Assembly: GCF_014529705.1 (NCBI RefSeq)
Contig: NZ_JAANIH010000056.1
Coordinates: 1-58,984, forward strand
Length of the DNA: 58,984 bases
Reading direction: 5' to 3'
DNA from: Bradyrhizobium campsiandrae
GTDB lineage: Bacteria > Pseudomonadota > Alphaproteobacteria > Rhizobiales > Xanthobacteraceae
Part shown: one piece after another, positions 24,468 to 33,200 of the stretch
Layout of the letters: every line of letters starts with the position of its first letter
Position numbering within the stretch: the stretch's first letter is position 1
The notes under the pieces: generated by a model
Databases searched by the model: none
The model's input: the letters and a program-made list of their open reading frames with translations, nothing else
Told to the model about the DNA's origin: nothing
Program-made: the position numbers and the translations under genes

Positions 24468-24497
24468 CTGTCAGAAATATATGCGGTTTTCTGACAG
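24468..24497. promoter_or_regulatory. Operator IR3 before the second DUF6088 gene
   Basis: CTGTCAGAAA (24468-24477) and TTTCTGACAG (24488-24497) are perfect 10-bp arms around 10 nt. The left arm overlaps the ribosome binding site of the GTG start at 24457. It differs from IR1 and IR2 at one arm position (TGTCA versus TGTCC), which may give separate specificity. Confidence 0.75.
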
Positions 24498-24630
24498 TTT
24501 TCAATCTCCCCCAAACCGACTGGAAGGGCCAGCGATTGAGAGGGGGCCTGGAGGGGAAAGCCTTCCCCTGCGGCCGAGCCCAGGGTCTCGGCCGACCCCT
24601 TCTGCGGGGAGACCCCGCAACGCCCTCATT

Positions 24631-24713
24631 AGAGTGAGAGTGTGGACCGGATTTCCGTGACGGGTTGAGGGTCGGGAGAGAGTCTTCCGGCGCCCGTCAT
24701 GGAGTTTGATCCC
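24631..24713 (+). promoter_or_regulatory. ICE leader motif, copy 1 (DUF932)
   Basis: Box 1 AGAGTGAGAG is at 24631-24640 and box 2 GAGAGAG at 24676-24682. GACGGG (24659-24664) pairs with CCCGTC (24693-24698). Inside, CGGGAG pairs with CTTCCG around AGAGT. The leader ends with GGAG before ATG 24714. The same two boxes recur before three other genes of the block. Confidence 0.65.
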
Positions 24714-25907
24714 ATGAACATGCAGGTTCTCGATGCCCGGCGCGACGTGAGTGGCGGCTGGAAGGTGGACATCAACCGCGGCGAGCGCATCGGTCGGGTT
24801 TCCTCGGAGTGGTTCTCGCGACCCGACGACGAGCGCTATCTCTCGCTCGCCGAACTCGGCCGGACCGTCCGCGAGCGCACCGAGCGCAGCCGAACGCGCG
24901 TTGTCGAATCCGCGCTTATCCATGTCGAAGCCAGCCGCACCGATCCCGAACGGCTTGCCCTGATCCTACCAGGCGCCGACAAGCCCATCGCTCCGACGCA
25001 CTGGAGTTTTGGTCAGCTCGCGAGCCAGGTCGGCGCGCCGGCCGCCTATCTGCGGCAGCTCCCCGCCGCGCTCGCCGGCATCAACCTGCAATATGGGCTG
25101 ACCGCCCACCGCGCCGAGCAGATCAAGACCCTCGAGACCGACGACGGCCGCGTCGAGCTGCGCGCCGTGACCGGCCCCGACTACGGCCGGATCTACGACC
25201 ACGAGCTGGTCGAAGCCGTGCAGCGCATCGCCGGCAACGGCACCGGCGACACCCGTTGGAAAGTGCCCGGTGTCCTCGACTGGTCGACCGGCGTCTATAA
25301 TCCGCGCGTCGACATCACCAAGGACACCACGACGCTCTACGCTTCCGATCGCGACGTCTTCCTTTTCCTCGTCGACGATCTGAATCCGATCGAAGCCGGC
25401 AAGCTCGCGGATGGATCGCCCGATCTCTATTTCAGGGGCTTCTATGCCTGGAACAGCGAAGTGGGCGCCAAGACCCTTGGTATCGCGTCCTTCTATCTCA
25501 GGGCCGTGTGCCAGAATCGCAATTTGTGGGGCGTCGAAGATTTCGAGGAGATCTCCATCCGCCATTCCAAATACGCCGCTTCGCGCTTCGCCCATGAGGC
25601 GGCGCCGGCCTTGCTCAGCTTCGCGGACTCCTCACCGCAGCCGTTCATCACCGGCATCAAGGCGGCGCGCGAACGCATCGTCGCGCACAAGGACGAAGAG
25701 CGCACCGAATTCCTGCGCCGCCGCGGCTTCTCGAAAGCCGAGACGGGCAAAATCATCGACGCGGTGCTGGCCGAGGAAGGCCGCCCGCCGGAAAGCATCT
25801 TCGATTTCGTCCAGGGCATCACCGCCGTCGCGCGCGACAAGCCCCACCAGGACGCGCGGCTCGAGCTCGAAGGCAAGGCCAAGAAGCTGCTCGATCGCGC
25901 CGCCTGA
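24714..25907 (+). CDS. DUF932 family protein, 397 aa
   Basis: The start is set at MNMQVLDARR (24714): the alternative ATG at 24699 falls on the base of the leader hairpin, and the ParB copy has its start at the matching place with GGAG upstream. Typical DUF932 segments are GPDYGRIYDHELVEAVQRI, then DVFLFLVDDLNPIE, then RGFYAWNSEVGAKTLGIASF and LRAVCQNRNLWG. DUF932 proteins are common on plasmids and ICEs (YfjQ/YubP type) and their function is unknown. It opens the maintenance block and is followed by a terminator-like hairpin. Confidence 0.88.
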   Translation: MNMQVLDARRDVSGGWKVDINRGERIGRVSSEWFSRPDDERYLSLAELGRTVRERTERSRTRVVESALIHVEASRTDPERLALILPGADKPIAPTHWSFGQLASQVGAPAAYLRQLPAALAGINLQYGLTAHRAEQIKTLETDDGRVELRAVTGPDYGRIYDHELVEAVQRIAGNGTGDTRWKVPGVLDWSTGVYNPRVDITKDTTTLYASDRDVFLFLVDDLNPIEAGKLADGSPDLYFRGFYAWNSEVGAKTLGIASFYLRAVCQNRNLWGVEDFEEISIRHSKYAASRFAHEAAPALLSFADSSPQPFITGIKAARERIVAHKDEERTEFLRRRGFSKAETGKIIDAVLAEEGRPPESIFDFVQGITAVARDKPHQDARLELEGKAKKLLDRAA

Positions 25908-25917
25908 TCCCCGCAAT

Positions 25918-25950
25918 GCCGGAGATGCGGTTGTCCGTGTCTCCGGCTTT
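25918..25950 (+). terminator. Hairpin after DUF932
   Basis: GCCGGAGA (25918-25925) pairs with TCTCCGGC (25940-25947), 8 bp, followed by TTT. It lies 10 bp past the DUF932 stop, so it is a plausible intrinsic terminator, with a short T-run. Confidence 0.6.
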
Positions 25951-26058
25951 GCGTCCCCTAGCCATACTGTTTCCGGGCTGTCTTGTGGCCCAGATCCAGG
26001 TCACCTATTCAGTGGTGCGGCATGGAGCACAATCGCCAAACGAGCGACTGGATACAGA

Positions 26059-27177
26059 ATGCTAGAGCAGGCGCCTGCGGAATATTACATCGATGAAAGC
26101 GGCAATACCGGCGACCTGAGCACGGTCAAAATCGACTCCTACTTCGTCGAACAGCGCATGTTCGCCTTGGCTGCATTCGGCTGCACGCTCGACCAGGACT
26201 TCACCGATAAATTGGGCGCACTAAAAAAGGCGCACCGCATCCAGTCGTCGGAGCTCAAATCAAAACAGGCTTATGACAAGCCGCGCTTCATCTTTGATCT
26301 TCTGGACCTCCTTGAGACGCGCCGCGCCCCAATCTTTATCGAGCTTGTCGACAAGCACTTCTTCGTTGTCGTGAACATCATCGAGCGAATGGTGGTGCCC
26401 TATGTGGGGGAATGCGACACTCAACCTGGCGCCCTTTGGATGAAGGGCGTTATGGCGAACTACATGGCGCTATATGCACCTCCCGAGCTGGCTCACGCCT
26501 TTGCCGCATGTTGCCAAAGCAGAGACCACGCGGAAATACGCGAACTTTACAAGCAAATAATTCGGTGGGCGCAGGGAAGCGGAGTTCCGCCTACTGACGT
26601 GGCGGCGGGGATCATCCGTTTTGCGCGCGACAGCTTGAAGGACTTCCGCAAGCTGCCGAAAGCCAAGGCCGTCGAGCGGGCATTACCGATTCCCGACAAG
26701 AATCCCGCCGGGAAGCTGCTCTGGGTTCTGCCGAACCTGACATCGTTCACCAACATCTACGCCCGGATCAATCGCTTCGCGCGAAAGCAGGTTTCCGGCG
26801 TGACGCTGTTCCACGACGAGCAATTGCAGTTCGGAGACATTCTTCTGCACAACAAGAAGCTCGCAGAGGACCTGGCGCAGCTTGGCGTGAAATTGCCCCT
26901 GCAGACGGCCGACTTCGAATTCTCGCAGGCGGCCGACCTGCAATTCCAGCGATCGCACGATTCTATCGGCATTCAGGTCGCCGACGTCCTCGCCGGTTTC
27001 ATCGCGCGATATGTACAGGACGCTGTGTGGGGCGGCGCCCCCATGCATCCTGACAAGGTAGCGATTTTCCGCCGCCTCGTCGCAACAGGCGACCGCAGCT
27101 TGGGTTCGGGTGTCAACTTCGTCGCGCCCGACAACATGATCCGCTTCCTCGGCATCGAACCGCGCTCGAATTTCTAG
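26059..27177 (+). CDS. DUF3800 domain protein, 372 aa
   Basis: The first residues, EYYIDESGNTGD (about 7-18), carry the DUF3800 D-E-S motif. The C-terminal RSHDSIGIQVADVLAGF has the matching Q-x-A-D pair. The family has an RNase H-like fold with a likely metal site and is frequent in phage defence and mobile DNA, but no reaction is proven. ATG at 26059 begins MLEQAPAEYY; extensions upstream read as non-coding. It lacks the ICE leader motif, so it may be a later insertion between DUF932 and ParB. Confidence 0.8.
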   Translation: MLEQAPAEYYIDESGNTGDLSTVKIDSYFVEQRMFALAAFGCTLDQDFTDKLGALKKAHRIQSSELKSKQAYDKPRFIFDLLDLLETRRAPIFIELVDKHFFVVVNIIERMVVPYVGECDTQPGALWMKGVMANYMALYAPPELAHAFAACCQSRDHAEIRELYKQIIRWAQGSGVPPTDVAAGIIRFARDSLKDFRKLPKAKAVERALPIPDKNPAGKLLWVLPNLTSFTNIYARINRFARKQVSGVTLFHDEQLQFGDILLHNKKLAEDLAQLGVKLPLQTADFEFSQAADLQFQRSHDSIGIQVADVLAGFIARYVQDAVWGGAPMHPDKVAIFRRLVATGDRSLGSGVNFVAPDNMIRFLGIEPRSNF

Positions 27178-27282
27178 GGCGGCATCAAGCCGTCATGGGC
27201 GAATACGAAGGACTGGCGCGGGATCATCGCCGGTTCTGGCAGTGACCTTACCGATGGCGTTTGATGGTGTCGCTGCCCTCCT

Positions 27283-27364
27283 AGAGTGAGAGGGCGGTGC
27301 TTCGCTTCGTGACGGGTTTAGGGTCGAGAGAGAGGCTTTCGGCGCCCGTCGCGGAGTAAGTCTC
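27283..27364 (+). promoter_or_regulatory. ICE leader motif, copy 2 (ParB)
   Basis: Box 1 AGAGTGAGAG is at 27283-27292 and box 2 GAGAGAG at 27326-27332. GACGGG (27311-27316) pairs with CCCGTC (27345-27350). The inner stem is CGAGAG/CTTTCG, against CGGGAG/CTTCCG in copy 1. The paired change A-T for G-C keeps the stem. GGAG at 27353 serves ATG 27365. Confidence 0.68.
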
Positions 27365-29503
27365 ATGGCAACTGCCATTCAGAAGATCACCCTGTCGTCG
27401 GCGCAGGACATCCCCTTCAACAAGCTGGTGCTGAGCCAGTCGAACGTCCGCCGCGTCAAGGCTGGCGTCTCGATCGACGAGCTGGCCGAGTCGATCACCC
27501 GGCGCGGTCTCATCCAGTCCCTCCACGTCCGGCCGGTGCTCGATGCCGACGGCCAGGAAACCGGCATGTACGAAGTGCCGGCGGGCGGGCGTCGCTTCCG
27601 CGCGCTGCAGCTCCTCGTCAAGCAGAAGCGCCTCACCAAGACCTCCAAGGTGCCGTGCGTGGTGTCGGACGCCAATGCCGACATCCTCGTCGACGAGGTG
27701 TCGCTGGCCGAGAATATCGAACGCGCCCCGCTGCATCCTCTCGACCAGTTCCGCGCGTTCCAGGCGATGCGCGAGAAGGGCATGACCGAGGAGGCGATTG
27801 CGGCTGCATTCTTCGCGTCCGTCCAGGTCGTGAAGCAGCGGCTTCGCCTCGCGGCCGTCTCGCCGTCATTGCTCGATATCTATGCCGAGGACGGCATCAC
27901 GCTCGAACAGCTCATGGCCTTCACCGTCACCAACGATCATGCGCGTCAGGAGCAGGTCTGGGAGTCGGTTCGCAATAGCTGGCAGAGGGAACCCTACCAG
28001 ATCCGGCGCATGCTGACCGAGACCGCCGTCCGCGCATCCGACAAGCGGGCCGTATTCGTCGGCATCGATGCCTATGAAACCAACGGCGGCTGCGTGCTGC
28101 GCGATCTCTTCCAGGATGACGACGGCGGCTGGCTGCAGGATCCTGCGCTGCTCGATCGCCTGGTCGCCGACAAGCTGAAAGCCTCCGCCGAAGCGATCGC
28201 CGGCGAAGGCTGGAAATGGATCGAGGTGGCGATGAGCTTCCCCTATGGCGCCACCCACGGCCTGCGCGAGATCGTGGGCACGCCGCTCGACCTGACGGCT
28301 GACGAACAGGCGACCATCGAGGCGCTCAACGCCGAGTGCGCCAAGCTGGAGGCCGAATATGAGAACGCCGACGAGTTGCCGGACGAGATCGATCAGCGCC
28401 TTGGCGAAATCGAAACCGCGCTCGCCAGCTTCGACGAGCGGCCGGTCCACTACGAACCCGCCGACATCGCGATCGCCGGGGTCTTCGTCAGCCTGGACGC
28501 CGACGGCACGCTGTCGATCGACCGCGGCTATGTCCGACCCGAGGACGAGATCGCCAACCAGGCGGGCGATGGCGAGGGTGAAGAGCAGGATGGCGGCGAC
28601 GATGACGCTGACTATCCGGCGTCGCCTTCGGTCCAGCGCGCGGTCATCACCATCTGCGGCAAACCTGCCGAGCCCGAGGAGGAGGACGAGGACGACACGA
28701 TCAAGCCGCTCCCCGATCGACTGATCACGGAGCTGACCGCCGATCGCACCCTCGCGCTCCGCGACAAGCTCGCCACCGATCCCTCGGTCGCCTTCGTCGC
28801 CGTCCTGCACAAGTTCTGCCAGGACGTGTTCTACGGCGGCAGCCAGTACGGCTTCGCGATGGAGGTCAGCGTGCGGGGCACGACCTTCCATTCGCAGCCC
28901 GAAGGGCTTCGTGCCAGCGTCTATGCCAAGGCGATCGAGGCCCGGCACGATAGCTGGCGCAAACGGCTCCCGGCCAAAGTCGCTGATCTCTGGGATGGGC
29001 TGGCCGCACTGACTGGCCCCGAACAGGCCGAACTCTTCGCCCATTGCGCTTCGTTCGGCGTCAATGCGCTTTATGAGCGGGCCGATCGCTACGGTGGCCG
29101 TGTCTCGGCGCATAGTGTCGAACAGCGCATCGCCGAAGCCGATCGCCTGTCGCTGGCGGTCGGGCTCGACATGGCCGAAGCCGGGTGGCGGCCGACCGTC
29201 GCCAACTATCTCGGCCGCGTCACCAAGCCCCGCATCCTCGAAGCGGTGCGTGAAGGCGCCGGCGAGCGCGCCGCCCAACTCATCGCACATCTGAAGAAGG
29301 GCGACATGGCGACCGAAGCCGAACGTCTCCTCGCCGAGACGGGCTGGCTGCCCGAACCGCTGCGCAATTCCGGCGCCGATGCCGAAAGCACCGAGGCGGA
29401 CTCTGGCGAGGGCGACGAGGCGTTGCCGGACTTCCTCGACGGCGATGACGAGGAGACCAACACCGATGATGAGGAGGAACGGCACCTCGCCGCCGCGGAG
29501 TGA
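27365..29503 (+). CDS. ParB/RepB/Spo0J family protein, 712 aa
   Basis: The ParB N-terminal domain is clear: IPFNKLVLSQSNVRRV, then IDELAESITRRGLIQSLHVR, then VPAGGRRFRALQLL and LAENIERAPLHPLDQFRAF. A helix-turn-helix follows (EEAIAAAFFASVQVVKQRLR). The long C-terminal part, about 400 residues, has two acidic stretches and is typical of plasmid/ICE ParB-like nucleases. These proteins bind centromere-like sites or act as regulators. No ParA gene is adjacent. The gene has its own leader and a strong terminator. Confidence 0.9.
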   Translation: MATAIQKITLSSAQDIPFNKLVLSQSNVRRVKAGVSIDELAESITRRGLIQSLHVRPVLDADGQETGMYEVPAGGRRFRALQLLVKQKRLTKTSKVPCVVSDANADILVDEVSLAENIERAPLHPLDQFRAFQAMREKGMTEEAIAAAFFASVQVVKQRLRLAAVSPSLLDIYAEDGITLEQLMAFTVTNDHARQEQVWESVRNSWQREPYQIRRMLTETAVRASDKRAVFVGIDAYETNGGCVLRDLFQDDDGGWLQDPALLDRLVADKLKASAEAIAGEGWKWIEVAMSFPYGATHGLREIVGTPLDLTADEQATIEALNAECAKLEAEYENADELPDEIDQRLGEIETALASFDERPVHYEPADIAIAGVFVSLDADGTLSIDRGYVRPEDEIANQAGDGEGEEQDGGDDDADYPASPSVQRAVITICGKPAEPEEEDEDDTIKPLPDRLITELTADRTLALRDKLATDPSVAFVAVLHKFCQDVFYGGSQYGFAMEVSVRGTTFHSQPEGLRASVYAKAIEARHDSWRKRLPAKVADLWDGLAALTGPEQAELFAHCASFGVNALYERADRYGGRVSAHSVEQRIAEADRLSLAVGLDMAEAGWRPTVANYLGRVTKPRILEAVREGAGERAAQLIAHLKKGDMATEAERLLAETGWLPEPLRNSGADAESTEADSGEGDEALPDFLDGDDEETNTDDEEERHLAAAE

Positions 29504-29527
29504 CGGCGGTCCTCATCTGACTTGGCG

Positions 29528-29562
29528 AGCCCGGCGTCCCTTCGGGGGCGTCGGGCTTTTTT
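29528..29562 (+). terminator. Intrinsic terminator after parB
   Basis: AGCCCGGCGTCCC (29528-29540) pairs with GGGGCGTCGGGCT (29545-29557) with two wobble pairs and a TTCG loop, then TTTTTT. This is a textbook Rho-independent terminator. Confidence 0.88.
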
Positions 29563-29577
29563 CATGCGCGCCGATCG

Positions 29578-29669
29578 AGAGGGAGAGTTTGGCCCGGACG
29601 TGGCGAGCCGGACATGGAGGAGAGAGCGCCTGCCGGCTCTCCCGTTCCCTGCTCTCCGGGAGTGGCCTC
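29578..29669 (+). promoter_or_regulatory. ICE leader motif, copy 3
   Basis: Box 1 AGAGGGAGAG is at 29578-29587 and box 2 GAGAGAG at 29620-29626. GAGAGC (29622-29627) pairs with GCTCTC (29636-29641). From box 2 to the ATG is 43 nt, the same as copy 4 and longer than copies 1-2 (31-32 nt). Confidence 0.6.
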
Positions 29670-30083
29670 ATGGCCGACTATTTCACCCATTTCTCATGCC
29701 TGCTCGATGTCGGCACGCCCGAGACCGCAGCCCGCGCGCTCGATCTCTACAACCAACTGTCCGAGGACGGAGCATCCGAGGAACCGCCGTCCGATGGCTT
29801 CCTCCTGTCCATCCAGCCCGAGCATGGCGGCTCCAAACTCTGGATGCGCGACGATGTCACCGGCGATCCCGAACGGCTGATCCAGTTCGTCATACGCTGC
29901 GCCGCCGAATTCCACCTCACCGGCCGATGGGGCTTTCAGTACGCCAACACCTGCTCCCGGCCGCGTCTCGATGGCTTCGGTGGCGGCGCGCATGTCCTCG
30001 ATCTCGCGACCGGCGAAACTGTGGCGTGGATCTATACCAACGGTTGGCTCGCCGAGGTGATCGATGGCGGCGATGGTGCCTGA
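29670..30083 (+). CDS. Small ICE protein, 137 aa
   Basis: ATG 29670 follows the leader. The protein reads MADYFTHFSCLLDVGTPETA, then DGFLLSIQPEHGG and KLWMRDDVTGDPERLIQFVI, and ends TGETVAWIYTNGWLAEVIDG. The pattern is a compact alpha/beta protein found beside ParB and strawberry-notch genes in this element family, without a known role. No catalytic motif stands out. Confidence 0.75.
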   Translation: MADYFTHFSCLLDVGTPETAARALDLYNQLSEDGASEEPPSDGFLLSIQPEHGGSKLWMRDDVTGDPERLIQFVIRCAAEFHLTGRWGFQYANTCSRPRLDGFGGGAHVLDLATGETVAWIYTNGWLAEVIDGGDGA

Positions 30084-30137
30084 CATCATCGAGACCATTG
30101 TCTGTCGCTTGATGGCGCGGCCGGGCCGCGCCCCTTG

Positions 30138-30232
30138 AGAGCGAGAGGAAGGCCGGGACGGGTTTGAGCCCGTCCGGTCCGAGAGAGAGCGCCGGCGGGC
30201 TTTCCCGCTCCGCTCTCCCGAGGACGTCTCCC
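30138..30232 (+). promoter_or_regulatory. ICE leader motif, copy 4 (strawberry notch)
   Basis: Box 1 AGAGCGAGAG is at 30138-30147 and box 2 GAGAGAGAG at 30181-30189. GACGGG-TTTGAG-CCCGTC (30157-30174) is a first hairpin. GAGAGCG (30185-30191) pairs with CGCTCTC (30211-30217) and encloses GCGGG-CTTT-CCCGC. It is the most strongly folded of the four copies. Confidence 0.66.
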
Positions 30233-33200
30233 ATGAATGCTCACACCCTTGCGGCGGCGCTGCCGACCGCCGCCGATCAGCCGACCGACGCTGCCGCCAT
30301 CCATGCCGCGGCACTTCTCCTCCTTCCTCACATCGAGCGCGGCGAGCGCATCGACGCCGCGGTCTTGCGCACCGCCATGGAGACCGCCTTCGGCGCGTCC
30401 GATACTGCCGGCGCCTGGGACTGGAAGGACGCCTATGACGCCTGCGAAGCCGCAACCGTCCTCATGCTCCGCAAATACGGAAAGGCGCTTTTGCGCAAAG
30501 CCGGGTCTCCGGCTGCGGCGGTTCCTCTGTTCGGCAAGATCGCGGGACTTCTGCCCACCCACACGCGCCGCTCCGAGGAGGCGCAGGCCTTCCAGCAATT
30601 CTCGACGCCGATCCCGCTCGGCCTGGCCGCGATCACTGCGGCCGCCATCACACCCGCCGATCGCGTGCTCGAACCATCGGCCGGCACCGGCCTGCTCGCC
30701 ATCCTCGCCGAGATCGCCGGCGGCACGCTTGTCCTCAACGAACTCGCCGAAACCCGGGCCGCACTCATCTCCTCCCTCTTTCCGGCCATTCCCGTGACCC
30801 GCTTCGACGCAGCCCAGATCGACGATCATCTCGACCCGGCGACCGTCCCAACAATCGTGGTGATGAACCCGCCATTCTCGGTCCTCGCCAATGTCGAGGG
30901 GCGTGTCGCCGACGCAGCCTATCGCCATCTCGCATCCGCGCTCGCGCGGCTCGCCGATGGCGGGCGCCTGGTCGCGATCACCGGCGCGAATTTCGGCCCC
31001 GACATACCGGCCTGGCGCGACGCCTTCGTCCGCCTGCAGGAGAGGGGCCGCGTCGTGTTCACCGCCGCCGTCCATGGCTCAGTCTATGCCAAGCACGGCA
31101 CGACCGTCGAAACCCGGCTGACCGTGATCGACAAGATCCCGGCCGACGAGCCATCCGCATTTCCGGCGTCCCCCGGCACCGCTCCCGACATCGCCACGCT
31201 GATGACGTGGATCGCCGAGCATGTGCCGCCGCGCCTGGCTGTCGCGCCTGCTGTTCAGGTCATGCCGACCGGCGCCACGCCGCGCACCGTTCGCGGCTAT
31301 CTCGCGCGCACCGCGGCGACATCGGCGACCCGCGTGGGCCTCGCCGATCCCGAGGGCGTGCCGCTCGCCTATGAGACCGTCGACTGGACCCCGGCCGAGG
31401 GCGCCCGCCTCAGCGACGCGATCTACGAGCAATACGGATTGCAGACGATCCGTATTCCCGGCTCTCAGGCCCATCCCACCAAGCTCGTGCAATCCGCCGC
31501 CATGGCCTCGGTCGCCCCGCCCAAGCCGAGCTATCGGCCGACGCTGCCAGCGACCATCATGGACTCGCTCTCAGACTCCCAGCTCGAAACCCTGATCTTC
31601 GCGGGCGAAGCCCATTCCGATTTTCTCGCAGGTTCCTGGACCATCGACGACACTTTCGATGTCGTGGCGGCCGCCGCCGATGATGCAAACGGCGTCGTCC
31701 GCTTCCGCCGCGGCTTCTTCATCGGCGACGGCACCGGCGTCGGAAAGGGGCGCGAGTCGGCCAGCATCGTGCTCGACAACTGGATGCAGGGCCGGCGCAA
31801 GGCGGTCTGGATCTCCAAATCCGACAAGCTGATTGAGGATGCGCAGCGCGACTGGTCCGCACTCGGCATGGAGCGCCTGCTGGTCACGCCGCTCTCGCGC
31901 TTCCCGCGGGGCAAGCCGATCGCTCTGCCGGAAGGCGTCCTATTTACAACCTATGCCACGCTGCGTTCCGACGACCGCGGCGAGAAGGTTTCGCGGGTCA
32001 AGCAGATCGTCGAATGGTTGGGCTCCGATTTCGACGGAGTGATCATTTTCGACGAGGCGCACGCGATGCAGAACGCTGGCGGCGGCAAGGGAGAACGGGG
32101 CGATGTCACGCCCTCGCAGCAAGGGCGCGCGGGGCTTCGCCTGCAGCACGCCTTGCCCAATGCCCGCGTCGTCTATGTCTCCGCCACCGGCGCCACCACG
32201 GTCCAGAACCTTGCCTACGCGCAGCGCCTCGGTCTGTGGGGTGGCGACGATTTTCCCTTCTCGACCCGCGCCGAGTTTGTCGAGGCGATCGAGGCCGGCG
32301 GCGTCGCGGCGATGGAGGTGCTTGCCCGCGACCTTCGCGCGCTCGGCCTCTACACCGCCCGATCGCTGTCGTTCGACGGCGTCGAATATGAGCTGGTCGA
32401 GCACGAGCTGACCGCCGAGCAGCGGCGCATCTACGATGCTTATGCCGGCGCCTTCGCCATCATCCACAACCATCTCGATGCGGCCATGCAGGCGGCCAAC
32501 ATCACCGGCTCGACCGGGACGTTGAACCGCCAGGCCAAATCCGCCGCGCGCTCCGCCTTCGAAAGCGCCAAGCAGCGTTTCTTCGGTCATCTGCTAACAT
32601 CGATGAAGACGCCGACGTTGATCCGCTCGATCGCGGCGGACCTGGAGGCCGGGCATTCCGCGGTCATCCAGATCGTCTCGACCGGCGAGGCGCTGATGGA
32701 ACGGCGCTTGGCCGAAGTTCCGACCGAGGAGTGGAATGACATTCGCGTCGACATCACGCCCCGCGAATATGTCCTCGATTATCTCGCCCATTCCTTCCCG
32801 GTGCAGCTCTACGAGCCCTTCAGCGACGGCGAGGGCAATATGTCCTCGCGTCCGGTCTTTCGCGACGGCCAGCCGGTCGAGAGCCGCGAGGCGGTCGCCC
32901 GCCGCACCGAGCTGATCGAGAAACTCGCGAGCCTTCCGCCGGTGCCGGGCGCGCTCGACCAGATCGTCCAGCATTTCGGCGCGGACGTGGTGGCCGAAGT
33001 CACCGGCCGCTCGCGTCGTATCGTGCGCAAGGGACAGCGCCTTGTGGTCGAGACCCGCGCGGCGTCCGCCAATCTCGCCGAGACCCAGGCCTTCATGGAC
33101 GACATGAAGCGCGTGCTCGTGTTCAGCGATGCCGGCGGTACGGGCCGCAGCTACCATGCGGAGCTGTCGGCACGGAACACGCGGCTTCGCGTCCACTATC

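Noticed and set aside
24699..24713. Earlier ATG for DUF932
   Set aside because: It sits on the leader hairpin base; the matching leader of parB has its start at the later position with GGAG upstream.
27866..29485. Minus-strand frame of 539 codons opposite parB
   Set aside because: Antisense shadow caused by high GC3; no start signal or domain.
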